This document shows positions 17,589 through 26,142 of a DNA stretch of 64,000 bases, piece by piece. Positions within the stretch are counted from its first letter, which is position 1. The number at the start of each line of letters is the position of its first letter. The notes under the pieces are model-generated. The model had not been told where the DNA came from and did not search any database. It saw only the letters and a list, made by a program, of their open reading frames with translations. Source of the DNA: Streptomyces sp. NBC_00464 (GTDB lineage Bacteria > Actinomycetota > Actinomycetes > Streptomycetales > Streptomycetaceae); the NCBI RefSeq assembly GCF_036013915.1, contig NZ_CP107899.1:5394001-5458000 (forward strand). Reading direction: 5' to 3'. The translations under genes and the position numbers were made by a program.

Positions 17589-17960
17589 TCAGTCCGCGCG
17601 GACCTCGAAGACCGGCACCGAGACCTCGTCGTCGTCCAGGCAGGCACCCGTCGCCAGGTCGAAGCGCTGCTTCAGGAGCGGGGAGGCGACGAACGGCTGC
17701 CCGCCGTCCGAGCCGACCAGCCCGCGCGAGAGGACGTACGCGCCGGTGAACGGATCGCGGTTGTCGATCGCGTACGTACGTCCCGCCCGGTCCACGAACA
17801 ACGCGACCTGCCGGCCGTCCGGGAGGAGGGCTGCGACCCCGCGCCCCGGCGTCAGCAGCGAGCGGTCGCAGACCGTGAGCCAGTCGTCCCCGGCGGCGAG
17901 CCGGATGACCCGGGTGTCCTGCGTGGTCTCCATCGTCCCGTTCATCGTCTGGGTCGTCAT
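17589..17960 (-). CDS. nirD: Nitrite reductase small subunit
   Basis: A 123-residue Rieske-fold subunit of the assimilatory NADH-dependent nitrite reductase, which reduces nitrite to ammonium in the cytoplasm. Like other NirD proteins it has the Rieske-like fold but lacks the Cys/His cluster ligands (no CxH motif where IDNRDPFTGAYVLSRG lies). Its ATG overlaps the nirB stop by one base (TGATG), so translation is coupled. It is the last gene of the nirB operon. Confidence 0.93.
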   Translation of the reverse strand: MTTQTMNGTMETTQDTRVIRLAAGDDWLTVCDRSLLTPGRGVAALLPDGRQVALFVDRAGRTYAIDNRDPFTGAYVLSRGLVGSDGGQPFVASPLLKQRFDLATGACLDDDEVSVPVFEVRAD

Positions 17961-20554
17961 CAGGAGGCGGTCCCTTCAAGAGTGCGGATGGCGAGAACCG
18001 GGCCGGCGAGGATGTCCAGGTCGGGCTTGACCTGGTCGCGTTCCGGGACGAACTTCACCGACGGGTCGGGTGCGTCGGGTGCGTTGACGAAGGTGACGAA
18101 GCGGCGCAGTCGCTCCGGGTCGTTGATGGTCTCGGCCCACTCGTCGCGGTAGCCGCGCACATGGTCGGCCATCAGCCGCTCCAGCTCGTCGCAGAGCCCC
18201 AGCGAGTCGTGGACGACGACGTCCCGTACGTGCTCCAGGCCGCCGTCGATGCGGTCGAGCCAGGTCGAGGTGCGCTCCAGCCGGTCCGCCGTGCGGATGT
18301 AGAACATCAGGAACCGGTCGATGAGGCGCACCAGTTCGGCATCCGACAGGTCCTGGGCGAGCAGGTCCGCGTGGCGCGGGGTGGCGCCGCCGTTGCCGCC
18401 CACGTACAGGTTCCAGCCCTGGGCGGTGGCGATGATCCCGAAGTCCTTGCCGCGGGCCTCCGCGCATTCCCGGGCGCAGCCCGAGACCGCCGACTTCAGC
18501 TTGTGCGGGGAGCGCAGGCCGCGGTAGCGCAGCTCCAGGTCGATCGCCATCTTCACCGAGTCCTGGACCCCGTAGCGGCACCAGGTCTGCCCCACGCAGG
18601 ACTTGACCGTCCGCAGCGACTTCCCGTACGCGTGCCCCGACTCGAAGCCCGCGTCGACGAGGCGGGTCCAGATCAGCGGCAGCTGGTCGACGCGGGCGCC
18701 GAACAGGTCGATCCGCTGACCACCGGTGATCTTGGTGTAAAGGCCGAAGTCCCGGGCCACCTCGCCGATCACGATCAGCTTCTCCGGGGTGATCTCACCG
18801 CCGGGGATGCGCGGCACGATCGAGTACGAGCCGTTGCGCTGGAGGTTGGCCAGGAAGTGGTCGTTGGTGTCCTGGAGGGCCGCCTGCTCGCCGTCCAGGA
18901 CATAGCCGCTCGCGCCGACCGTGGGCGCCAGCGAGGCGATGACCGAACCGACCGTCGGCTTGCAGACCTCGCAGCCGTCGCCACCGCGCGCCGCCTCACG
19001 GCCGTGCGAGTCGAGCAGCTCGGCGTACGAGGTGATTCCCAGGGTCCGGACGATCTCGTACAGCTCGCTGCGGGTGTACGAGAAGCAGCCGCACAGGCCC
19101 TTGTCCTGGCTCTGCGGGAGCAGCTGGCCGATGACCTTGACACAACTTCCGCAGCCGGTACCGGCCTTGGTGCACTTCTTCACCTCGGGCAGCGTGGTGT
19201 GCTCGCAGATCGCGCCCTTGGTGACGTTGTGGCAGGAGCAGATCACGGCCTCGTCGGGCAGCGAGGACGGGCCGAGTGTGACCGGGCCGCCCGCGCCGGC
19301 CGGCAGGACCAGCTGCTCGGGGGCGACCGGCAGGACCGTGCCCGTCATCGGGCGCAGCGTGCCGTACTGGTCGGCGTCCCCGATGAGCACCCCGCCGAGC
19401 AGTGTGCCGTCCCGGCCGATCACCAGCTTCTTGTAGACGCCGGAGCGGGAGTCCGCGTACACGACGTCCAGGCAGCCCTCGGAGGTGCCGTGGGCGTCAC
19501 CGAAGGACGCCACGTCCACACCGAGGAGCTTCAGCTTCGTCGACAGGTCGGCGCCGGTGAACGCCGCCTCGTTGCCCGCGATCACCGCGGCGGCCGTCTG
19601 CGCCATCTCGTATCCGGGCGCCACCAGGCCGTACACCCGGCCGTCCGAGGCCAGCGCGCACTCGCCGATCGCGAAGACCGCCGGGTCGGAGGTGCGGCAC
19701 TCGTCGTCGACGATGATGCCGCCGCGCTGGCCGACCGCCAGACCGCAGTCCCGGGCCAGCTGGTCGCGGGGCCTGACACCGGCCGAGAAGACCACCAGGT
19801 CCGTGGCGAGGGACGAGCCGTCGGAGAGCGACATCCCGTTCACCGAGCCGTCCTCGCCCGCGGTGACCTCCTGGGTGCCGACGCCCGTGTGGACGGTCAG
19901 GCCCATGTTCTCGATGGTGCGCAGCAGCGCCGCGCCGCCGCCCTCGTCGACCTGGACGGGCATCAGCCGGGGCGCGAACTCCACCACGTGCGTGTCGAGG
20001 CCGAGCCCCTTCAGCGCGCCGGCTGCCTCAAGACCGAGCAGTCCGCCGCCGACGACCGCGCCGGTCGTCGCCGTCTTCGCGTACTCCTCGATCGCGAGCA
20101 GGTCCTCGATCGTGCGGTAGACGAAACAGCCCTCGCTGTCCTTGCCGGGGACCGGCGGGACGAACGGGTAGGAGCCGGTGGCCAGCACCAGCGTGTCGTA
20201 ACGGAAGGTCTCGCCGGAACGCGCGGTCACCGTGCGCGCCTCGCGGTCCAGGGACTCGGCCGGGTCACCGACCCGCAGCTCGAAGCCGTGCTGCTCCATG
20301 AAGCCCTGCTCGACCAGCGACAGGTCCTCCGGGGTCTTCCCGGAGAAGTACGAGGTCAGCTGCACCCGGTCGTAGGCGGCGCGGGGCTCCTCGCACAGGA
20401 CGACGACCTGGGCGGTGCCGGCGGTGGCCGTCAGCCCGCGGTCGGCGAGGGCCTCCAGGAAGCGCTGGCCGACCATTCCGTGCCCGACGACCACGATGGT
20501 CGGCGTGGCTGCTGCGGTGGAGGTGTGGGCGGTCGGGAAAGTGGACACCGGCAT
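17960..20554 (-). CDS. nirB: Nitrite reductase large subunit
   Basis: An 864-residue cytoplasmic enzyme reducing nitrite to ammonium with NAD(P)H. Domains in order: an FAD/NAD-binding reductase module (VVVGHGMVGQRFLEAL near residue 22), a BFD-type [2Fe-2S] region (CSCHNVTKG...CTKAGTGCGSCVK), a second Cys pair (CEVC), and the siroheme/[4Fe-4S] module. The last carries CVGQTWC and CARECAE, the four cluster Cys. ATG 20554 follows GGAGG by eight bases and begins MPVSTFPTAHTS; the open frame upstream is overlap with the preceding gene. The gene follows a flavoprotein gene by one base and overlaps nirD. Siroheme could depend on the CbiX-type chelatase at 31147. Confidence 0.96.
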   Translation of the reverse strand: MPVSTFPTAHTSTAAATPTIVVVGHGMVGQRFLEALADRGLTATAGTAQVVVLCEEPRAAYDRVQLTSYFSGKTPEDLSLVEQGFMEQHGFELRVGDPAESLDREARTVTARSGETFRYDTLVLATGSYPFVPPVPGKDSEGCFVYRTIEDLLAIEEYAKTATTGAVVGGGLLGLEAAGALKGLGLDTHVVEFAPRLMPVQVDEGGGAALLRTIENMGLTVHTGVGTQEVTAGEDGSVNGMSLSDGSSLATDLVVFSAGVRPRDQLARDCGLAVGQRGGIIVDDECRTSDPAVFAIGECALASDGRVYGLVAPGYEMAQTAAAVIAGNEAAFTGADLSTKLKLLGVDVASFGDAHGTSEGCLDVVYADSRSGVYKKLVIGRDGTLLGGVLIGDADQYGTLRPMTGTVLPVAPEQLVLPAGAGGPVTLGPSSLPDEAVICSCHNVTKGAICEHTTLPEVKKCTKAGTGCGSCVKVIGQLLPQSQDKGLCGCFSYTRSELYEIVRTLGITSYAELLDSHGREAARGGDGCEVCKPTVGSVIASLAPTVGASGYVLDGEQAALQDTNDHFLANLQRNGSYSIVPRIPGGEITPEKLIVIGEVARDFGLYTKITGGQRIDLFGARVDQLPLIWTRLVDAGFESGHAYGKSLRTVKSCVGQTWCRYGVQDSVKMAIDLELRYRGLRSPHKLKSAVSGCARECAEARGKDFGIIATAQGWNLYVGGNGGATPRHADLLAQDLSDAELVRLIDRFLMFYIRTADRLERTSTWLDRIDGGLEHVRDVVVHDSLGLCDELERLMADHVRGYRDEWAETINDPERLRRFVTFVNAPDAPDPSVKFVPERDQVKPDLDILAGPVLAIRTLEGTAS

Positions 20555-20555
20555 C

Positions 20556-21770
20556 TCAGAAGCCTCCGTCGTTGGTGAGCAGGTGGAGCAGGGACGTTTC
20601 GGCGGGGAGTGCTTCGTCGTCCTGCCAGGTGCGGGCCAGGGTGCCGACCGCGGCGAGATCGCCGAGCAGCACACCGCCCGCCAGCCGGTCGCCGCGGACG
20701 ACGACCGTGCGGTACGCGCCCCGGGTGGCGTCGGCCAGCCGGATCACGTCGTCGCCGGGCAGCGGCCGGGAGTCGCCGAACGCCGCGAGATCGAGCGATC
20801 CCGTACCGGGGTCGGCCGGGCCGTTCAGGGTCAGCCGGGTCAGGGCCCGGGTGCCGTCGTACCGGGCGGGCCGCCCGGCCAGCACCTCGGCGAGCACATC
20901 GGCCTGCTCCAGCGCCGGGCCCGCGAGCCCGTACACGGTGGAGCGGTGCTCGGCGCAGTCGCCCACGGCATGGATGTACGGATCGGAGGTGCGCAGCTCG
21001 TCGTCGACGACGACGCCCTTGCGGACCTCCAGACCGGCCGCCTGCGCGAGGCCCGTCCGGGGACGCACCCCGCAGGCCAGCACGGTGATCTCGGCCGCCA
21101 GTTCGTAGCCGTCGGCCAGCTCCACGGCCCGCACCGCGCCGTCGGCGCAGCGCAGCCCGCGGACCCGGCACTCGGTGTGCACCTCGACGCCGAGCGACTC
21201 CAGATGGCGGCGCAGCAGCCCCGCCGACTCCGCGTCCAGCTGCCGCTCCATGAGGTGCTCGCCCTGCTGGGCCAGCACCACCTGGGCGCCGCACTCAGCC
21301 AGCGCGCGGGCCGCCGACACACCCAGGAGGCCGCCGCCGATGACGACCGCGCTCACCCCCGGCCGCACCGAGGCGCGCAGCGCCAGGCAGTCGTCGAGGG
21401 TGCGGAAGGCGTGCACCCCGTCCGGCATCGTGTTCCCGAGCCCGCGCAGCGGCGGGAGCACCGGGTTGGAGCCGGTCGCGAGCACCAGCCGTCCGTAGCG
21501 CACGACGCTTCCGTCGTCGCAGTGCACCAGCCGGTCCTCCCGGTCGATCCGCACCACCCGCACCCCGCGCCGGACCTCGGCCGGGGGGAGGGCGATGACG
21601 TCCGCCGGATAGCGCCCGGCCAGCACCTCGGCCAGCAGTACGCGGTTGTAGGGGGCGTGGGACTCCTCGCCGATGACGGTGACATCGGGCACCTTGGCGG
21701 CGAGGCGTGCGCCCGCCATCCCGGCGCCGATCACCACCACCCGCGCCGTGTTCTCCGTCTGTGTCCTCAT
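20556..21770 (-). CDS. NAD(P)/FAD-dependent oxidoreductase of the nitrite operon
   Basis: A 404-residue pyridine nucleotide-disulphide-type flavoprotein. The N-terminal FAD Rossmann motif is VVVIGAGMAGARLA, the NAD(P) Rossmann motif is AVVIGGGLLGVSAARAL, and the C-terminal FAD block reads HAVGDCAEH. It resembles the first module of NirB and the electron-transfer components of assimilatory nitrate reductases. It is the first gene of the unit and ends one base before the nirB start. It could pass electrons to the nitrate reductase encoded at 27124-29262 or act with NirB. A GlnR-like box lies 24-61 bases upstream. Confidence 0.88.
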   Translation of the reverse strand: MRTQTENTARVVVIGAGMAGARLAAKVPDVTVIGEESHAPYNRVLLAEVLAGRYPADVIALPPAEVRRGVRVVRIDREDRLVHCDDGSVVRYGRLVLATGSNPVLPPLRGLGNTMPDGVHAFRTLDDCLALRASVRPGVSAVVIGGGLLGVSAARALAECGAQVVLAQQGEHLMERQLDAESAGLLRRHLESLGVEVHTECRVRGLRCADGAVRAVELADGYELAAEITVLACGVRPRTGLAQAAGLEVRKGVVVDDELRTSDPYIHAVGDCAEHRSTVYGLAGPALEQADVLAEVLAGRPARYDGTRALTRLTLNGPADPGTGSLDLAAFGDSRPLPGDDVIRLADATRGAYRTVVVRGDRLAGGVLLGDLAAVGTLARTWQDDEALPAETSLLHLLTNDGGF

Positions 21771-21793
21771 GACAGGAAGCCTGACCGGGGGGT

Positions 21794-21831
21794 GTTACCC
21801 GTCCGGATCCCCACTGTTTCCCGGGAGGAAC
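21794..21831 (-). promoter_or_regulatory. GlnR-type box of the nir operon
   Basis: Read on the minus strand the site is GTTCC-n6-GAAAC-n6-GATCC-n6-GTAAC. That is four half-sites with exact 11-bp phasing, and 16 of 20 defined positions match the GlnR consensus gTnAC-n6-GaAAC repeated. It lies just upstream of the flavoprotein-nirB-nirD operon. GlnR is known to control nirB in S. coelicolor. Confidence 0.7.
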
Positions 21832-21952
21832 CTTGCGCTCAGCGCCGCCGGGAGGCGCCTGTGAGGGGCGGACACGGCGCCGAGCTCAGAATTGGCTCAA
21901 GAATCCCGAGCCGGTTGGACGTGACACGTACCGTTTCCTTAGGGTCGCGATC

Positions 21953-22741
21953 ATGCCTGACATATCCCTGACCACCCTCGTCGTGCTGTGCCTCGCCGCC
22001 GCAGCGGCCGGCTGGATCGACGCAGTGGTCGGGGGCGGCGGGCTGCTCCTGCTGCCCGCGCTGCTGCTCGGACTGCCGCACGTCCCGGCCGCCCAGATCC
22101 TCGGCACCAACAAGGCCGTCGCGATCGTCGGCACGTCGGGCGCCGCCGTCACCTATGCGCGCAAGGCCCCGGTGAAGGTCGGCACGGCGCTGCGGATCGG
22201 TCTCGCGGCGCTGGCCGGATCGATGACCGGCGCGTTCTTCGCCGCCGGGATCAGCAGCGAGGTGCTGCGCCCGGTGATCATGGTGGTGCTGCTGGCGGTC
22301 GCGGCCTTCGTGATGCTGCGGCCCCAGTTCGGCCGGGCGGCCGGGGACGGCACCGCCCCTCGTGTCACCCGGGCCCGCACCGTCACCGCGATCGTCCTGG
22401 TGGGCGGCGGCATCGGCCTGTACGACGGGCTGTTCGGACCGGGCACCGGCACCTTCCTCGTACTGGCGCTCACCGCGGTGCTCCACCTCGACCTGGTGAC
22501 GGCATCGGCCACCGCCAAGATCGTCAACGTCTGCACCAACGGCGGGGCCCTGGCGATGTTCGCCTACCAGGGCAACGTGATGTGGCAGCTGGCCGCACTG
22601 ATGGCGGTGTTCAACCTGGCGGGCGGCCTGTTCGGGGCGCGGATGGCGCTGCGCAAGGGCAGCGAGTTCGTCCGCGGGGTGCTGCTGGTGGTCGTCTTCT
22701 CACTGGTGGCGAAGCTGGCGTTCGACCAGTGGCAGGCCTGA
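21953..22741 (+). CDS. TauE/SafE family permease
   Basis: A 262-residue membrane protein with about 8 hydrophobic helices, of the family containing sulfite and sulfoacetate exporters (TauE/SafE, formerly DUF81). The N-terminal repeat motif WIDAVVGGGGLLLLPALL and GTNKAVAIVGTSGAAVTY are typical; the second repeat shows GLYDGLFGPGTGTFL. ATG 21953 starts just before helix 1. TTGGAC (21915) and TTAGGGT form a possible promoter. It is divergent from the nitrite operon and shares its control region. A role in anion export is possible, but the substrate is not indicated. Confidence 0.88.
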   Translation: MPDISLTTLVVLCLAAAAAGWIDAVVGGGGLLLLPALLLGLPHVPAAQILGTNKAVAIVGTSGAAVTYARKAPVKVGTALRIGLAALAGSMTGAFFAAGISSEVLRPVIMVVLLAVAAFVMLRPQFGRAAGDGTAPRVTRARTVTAIVLVGGGIGLYDGLFGPGTGTFLVLALTAVLHLDLVTASATAKIVNVCTNGGALAMFAYQGNVMWQLAALMAVFNLAGGLFGARMALRKGSEFVRGVLLVVVFSLVAKLAFDQWQA

Positions 22742-22756
22742 CCGGCGCGGGGTCGC

Positions 22757-23380
22757 TCAGCGCACACCGGTGAGGTGGGCGTACGCCACCACGTTGCCCT
22801 CGTAGCCCGTGGCGTCGGAGAACCCGCCTCCGCAGGTGATCAGGCGCAGCGAGGCGTGCTCCGAGGCCCCGTACACCCGCCGGTCGGGGAAGTCCTTGCT
22901 GTCGTAGACCTCGATCGCGTCGAGGGAGAAGACGGCGGTGCGGCCGTCCTGCCGGAGGACCTCGACCGTGCTGCCCTTCTTCATGGACCCCAGGTCGTAG
23001 AAGACGGACGGGCCCTGGGCGTTGTCCACATGACCGGCGACGATCGCGGTGCCCTTGGCGCCGGGCGGGGTGCCGTCCTTGTACCAGCCGACGATGTCGG
23101 TGTTCCCGGCCGGCGGTACGTCGAGGCTGCCGTCCGGTCCGAGCCCGAGCCGCATCATCGGGGCGTCCACCCGGATGCTGGGGATCCTGATGCGGACGGG
23201 CGCCGAGGGCCGGAGCGGCTCGGCGACCGGCGATCCGGGCAGCAGTCCGGGACCGGCGGCGAAGGAGTCGGCGGAGGCCGGGGCCGGCGGGGTCAGCCGG
23301 GTGTCGGCGCCGTTGCGGATCAGCCAGAGACCGGCCAGCGCCGCGACGACGAGCAGCCAGCCCTTGGCCTTCTGGGACAC
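22757..23380 (-). CDS. Class F sortase
   Basis: A 207-residue membrane-anchored cysteine transpeptidase. It has one N-terminal transmembrane segment (GWLLVVAALAGLWLI) and then a sortase domain. The catalytic His is in IVAGHVDN, Cys in LRLITCGGG and Arg near the C-terminus (AHLTGVR). The size and single short N-terminal anchor fit actinobacterial class F. GTG 23380 has GGAGG seven bases upstream; the open frame beyond is not needed. It follows a surface-protein gene on the same strand, separated by a hairpin, and may act on that or on other exported proteins. Confidence 0.9.
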   Translation of the reverse strand: MSQKAKGWLLVVAALAGLWLIRNGADTRLTPPAPASADSFAAGPGLLPGSPVAEPLRPSAPVRIRIPSIRVDAPMMRLGLGPDGSLDVPPAGNTDIVGWYKDGTPPGAKGTAIVAGHVDNAQGPSVFYDLGSMKKGSTVEVLRQDGRTAVFSLDAIEVYDSKDFPDRRVYGASEHASLRLITCGGGFSDATGYEGNVVAYAHLTGVR

Positions 23381-23435
23381 GGTCGTCCTCCGGGTGACGG
23401 GGGCCGGACGGGCCGGCCCCGAAACGGGAATGGCC

Positions 23436-23466
23436 CCGTCCCGGTGGCGCAGGGCCACCGGGACGG
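23436..23466 (-). terminator. Hairpin between surface-protein gene and sortase gene
   Basis: A perfect 13-bp stem with a 5-nt loop lies 34 bases after the surface-protein stop. It may terminate or attenuate read-through into the sortase gene. Confidence 0.65.
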
Positions 23467-23499
23467 AAACCGGGCGGTACGGAGAGGTGGAAGCCTCCG

Positions 23500-24306
23500 T
23501 CAGCTGCCGTCCTGCGTGCCGCTCGCCCGGCGACGCAGGAGCCAGGCTCCGCCGACGGCGGTCGCGGCGAGAACGCCGGCTCCCGCCGCGATCTGGGTGG
23601 TGTCCGGTCCGACGCTGCCGCCGATACCGGTCTTCACATGCCCCGTGGGGGCGGTGGGTGCGGCCGAGGTGCGGTGGCCGGAGGGGGTCTCGTAACCGCC
23701 GGACGAGCTGTCGTGCCCGGCGGAGGTCTCGTGCCCGGAGGGGGTCGGGCGCGCGGTGGGCGTGGAGCGCCCGGGAAGTGCGGGGGCGTCCGGCACGAGG
23801 GCCGCACCGGAGGCCTCGGCCTCGTCGAGCCCGGTGGAGTCGTACTCCTCGGAGTCGTAGAGGTCCGAGGGCAGGCCGGCGCCGGCGGGGGAGTCCTCGT
23901 CGGAGGACCCCGCGGCGCTGTCCTTGCCCGTGGTGCTCGCGGCCCTCACCTCGATCTCACCGGTGGCCTGCTTGCCGTTCTCGCAGGCCACGTCGATGCT
24001 GTACGGCCCCGGCTCGATATTGCCCGGCACCTTGAACGAACCGGCCAGGACCTCCTTGAGCGTGGCCGGGGCCAGCGCGAACTGCGAGGCGTCCAGGGCG
24101 CTCGCATCACCGGTGGCGCCGGTGTCGCCGCCGCAGGCGGTGGTGTTCACGGTGACCGTCGTGCCCGGGGCGGCACTCGCGGGAGTGATGTCCAATGGCG
24201 CCGCTTCGTCCCCGTACGCGGACGGGGCGGCGGCACTGAGGCCGAGCGCGGCAGCGGCGAGGGCCGCGGCGGCGGTGCCGGTCACGAGGCGAACAGGACT
24301 GCGCAT
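23500..24306 (-). CDS. Secreted, C-terminally anchored surface protein
   Basis: A 268-residue exported protein of unknown function. It has a signal peptide (RSPVRLVTGTAAAALAAAALGLSAAAPSAYG in outline, residues 1-34) and a folded domain to about residue 125 with one Cys pair. A long Ser/Thr/Pro/Gly/Asp-rich linker and a C-terminal hydrophobic helix followed by LLRRRASG complete it. A wall-spanning stalk plus membrane anchor is the simplest reading. No canonical LPXTG or LAXTG motif precedes the helix, so it is not a clear sortase substrate despite the sortase next door. ATG 24306 has GGAGGA seven bases upstream. Confidence 0.82.
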   Translation of the reverse strand: MRSPVRLVTGTAAAALAAAALGLSAAAPSAYGDEAAPLDITPASAAPGTTVTVNTTACGGDTGATGDASALDASQFALAPATLKEVLAGSFKVPGNIEPGPYSIDVACENGKQATGEIEVRAASTTGKDSAAGSSDEDSPAGAGLPSDLYDSEEYDSTGLDEAEASGAALVPDAPALPGRSTPTARPTPSGHETSAGHDSSSGGYETPSGHRTSAAPTAPTGHVKTGIGGSVGPDTTQIAAGAGVLAATAVGGAWLLRRRASGTQDGS

Positions 24307-24621
24307 GGGGGGTTCCTCCGAGCGGGGGCGGCGCGGGCTGGTGTGTCCTGGTCCCGAGCTAACGGCCGCTTCGCCACCCATGCCTGCTGACACCGGGTCA
24401 GCTTTCACCTGATCGGACCGGCGCCGCCTCCTTGCCAGGGCTCATGTGCGCAGGTCACAGCGGTGATGGTGGAGTGGGGACCCCGGCCTGCGGTGTCCGG
24501 TGCCGATCGGGTGATGTCGGCCGAAGGGGAAGTGGCGCACGTCACATGCATGACCCGGGTGTCTCCGGGCACACGATGCTCACCCCCCACGGGACGGCGA
24601 GTACAGCCGACCCCGGCCGCC
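24307..24621. other. Intergenic region upstream of the surface-protein gene
   Basis: About 315 bases without a convincing gene. It presumably carries the promoter of the minus-strand surface-protein gene. I see no clear promoter consensus, only short dyads such as GTGTCTCCGGGCAC near 24558. Confidence 0.4.
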
Positions 24622-24660
24622 GCCCTCACCGGGCCCACCCCCCCTGGGCCCGGTGAGGGC
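24622..24660 (-). terminator. Strong terminator of the DUF5990 gene
   Basis: A perfect 16-bp stem with a C7 loop lies 29 bases downstream of the DUF5990 stop. Confidence 0.8.
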
Positions 24661-24688
24661 GGTTCGTCCTGTGCCGGGAGGTGCCCGC

Positions 24689-25192
24689 TCAGGCGGGCGC
24701 GGCGGCGGACCAGGTGATGACGGGCGGCCGCACCCGGCCGCACAGCGGCTGTCCCCTGTCGTCGGAGAGCGGCAGCCGTGCGGTGAGGTGCCCGGAGCGC
24801 GCGGCCGCTTCGAGGGTGTCCGCGTCGATGTCGGCGAACATCAGCTTGGCCCGCCGGAACATGGAGAACAGCCCGTCCCCGTCGACCGTGCCCCACGACA
24901 GATAGACGAACCGGCCGCCCAGCCGGTTCTGCACATACGGCCCGCTCACCTCGACGCCGTCCGGCCCGCCGGCGGCGGTGCAGTCCAGGGTCCAGCGGGC
25001 GGCGGGGGCATCGCCCGGGAGCAGCCCGAGGAGTCCATCGGGCCGGTCCTTGCGCTGGACGCCCACATGGATGTTCTCGCGACCGGCGAAGTCGCCGCCG
25101 GGCCCGCAGTCGCGGCCGGGCAGGTGTGAGCCCTCGATGTGGATCTGCATGCGCGGCGGGGGTCCTTCGTCGGGAGTCTGCATGAGCTCCAT
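24689..25192 (-). CDS. DUF5990 family protein
   Basis: A 167-residue soluble protein matching the DUF5990 pattern: RMQIHIEGSHLPGRDCGPG near the start, HVGVQRK, a central GPYVQNRLGGRFVYLSWG block and a PPVITWSA end. The family is widespread in actinobacteria and its function is unknown. The start is uncertain: ATG 25192 gives the full frame, but MQIHIEG (25150) is where the conserved part begins. It is followed on the same strand by a terminator and preceded by a class IV aminotransferase gene 28 bases upstream, so these two may be cotranscribed. Confidence 0.75.
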   Translation of the reverse strand: MELMQTPDEGPPPRMQIHIEGSHLPGRDCGPGGDFAGRENIHVGVQRKDRPDGLLGLLPGDAPAARWTLDCTAAGGPDGVEVSGPYVQNRLGGRFVYLSWGTVDGDGLFSMFRRAKLMFADIDADTLEAAARSGHLTARLPLSDDRGQPLCGRVRPPVITWSAAAPA

Positions 25193-25220
25193 GGTCCACC
25201 CCGCCCAGGGGGTGGGGTGA

Positions 25221-26021
25221 TCAGACCCTGTCCCAGGGGGCGGTCTCGTACGCCGCCGTCAGCCGCTTCATCAGCTCCTCGTCCACCGCGAACGCCGTGT
25301 CGTCGATCCGGGCGACCGGCGCCATGCCCTGCGAGTTGGTGACGAACGCGGACCGGTAGGCCGCCAGCCCGTCCTTCGTCACCGGGCGGCGCACCGACCG
25401 CACGCCCGCGCCGGGCAACTCCTGTTCCAGCAGGGCCATGGTGATCCCCAGCAGTGCGGGCGCCTGTGGCCAGACGACAGAAGTTCCGTCCCAGAAGCCG
25501 ATGTTGGTGATCGCGCCCTCGGTCACCTCGCCGTCCGGCAGGGTCAGCAGCGCGTCGTCGAACCCGGCCCGGCGGGCGAGATCCCCGTAGTACGTCTGGC
25601 CGAAGTCGCCGGGGCGCTTGAGGTGCGGCGCGGTGCGTGCGTACGGGACGGACTTCAGGCCGACCGGCGCGGGGTTCATCCGGGCCGGCCCGCGCACCGT
25701 GACCATGACGGTCGTCGCGGCAGCGCCCGGCGGGCGCAGTCCGTGCACCCGCACCGAGGCGTCGGCCGTCCCCGCACCCTTCAGCGCATGCCGGACGAGC
25801 TCACGCACCCGGCCGCCGTCCAGGGGGAGTTCGAAGAGCTCCCGGTTCCCGGAGTCGAGCCGTTCCAGATGCAGTTCCAGGCCGCGCACCCGGCCGTCCC
25901 TCACCTGCATGGCCGTGAAATGGCCGTAGGTGAAGAAGGCGGCCGCCCGCAGATCGTCCTCGGTGGCCGGATGCCCGTCGAACTCGGCGTAGGGGAGCGG
26001 TGCGGCTGCTGGAGTCGTCAT
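25221..26021 (-). CDS. Class IV aminotransferase (PLP fold type IV)
   Basis: A 266-residue PLP enzyme related to branched-chain aminotransferase and aminodeoxychorismate lyase. The likely PLP Lys is in APHLKRPGDFGQ, and the family block DDALLTLPDGEVTEGAITNIGFW (in part DDALLTLPDGEVTEG) is clear. I chose ATG 26021 (MTTPAAAPLPYAEFDG); a GTG three codons upstream is possible. Actinobacterial members of this branch often lack an assigned substrate, so 4-amino-4-deoxychorismate lyase or amino acid transamination cannot be told apart here. It is divergent from an FMN reductase gene. Confidence 0.87.
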   Translation of the reverse strand: MTTPAAAPLPYAEFDGHPATEDDLRAAAFFTYGHFTAMQVRDGRVRGLELHLERLDSGNRELFELPLDGGRVRELVRHALKGAGTADASVRVHGLRPPGAAATTVMVTVRGPARMNPAPVGLKSVPYARTAPHLKRPGDFGQTYYGDLARRAGFDDALLTLPDGEVTEGAITNIGFWDGTSVVWPQAPALLGITMALLEQELPGAGVRSVRRPVTKDGLAAYRSAFVTNSQGMAPVARIDDTAFAVDEELMKRLTAAYETAPWDRV

Positions 26022-26105
26022 GCCGTCCACCGTATGCCGACCCGTGTGGCGGGCGGGCTGTCACGCCGTCCGCCGTTGGCCGGCCCGCACTTCGGTGCGG
26101 GCCGC

Positions 26106-26133
26106 TTGACCTCAAGTGTGGTTGATGTACGAG
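26106..26133 (+). promoter_or_regulatory. Promoter with SoxR/MerR-like dyad before FMN reductase
   Basis: TTGACC (26106-26111) and TACGAG (26128-26133) are spaced 16 bp. Between them CCTCAAG and GTTGATG form an imperfect dyad reminiscent of a SoxR box. The start codon at 26143 is so close that the mRNA may be leaderless, and no Shine-Dalgarno is visible. Confidence 0.4.
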
Positions 26134-26142
26134 CCTCTTGCC

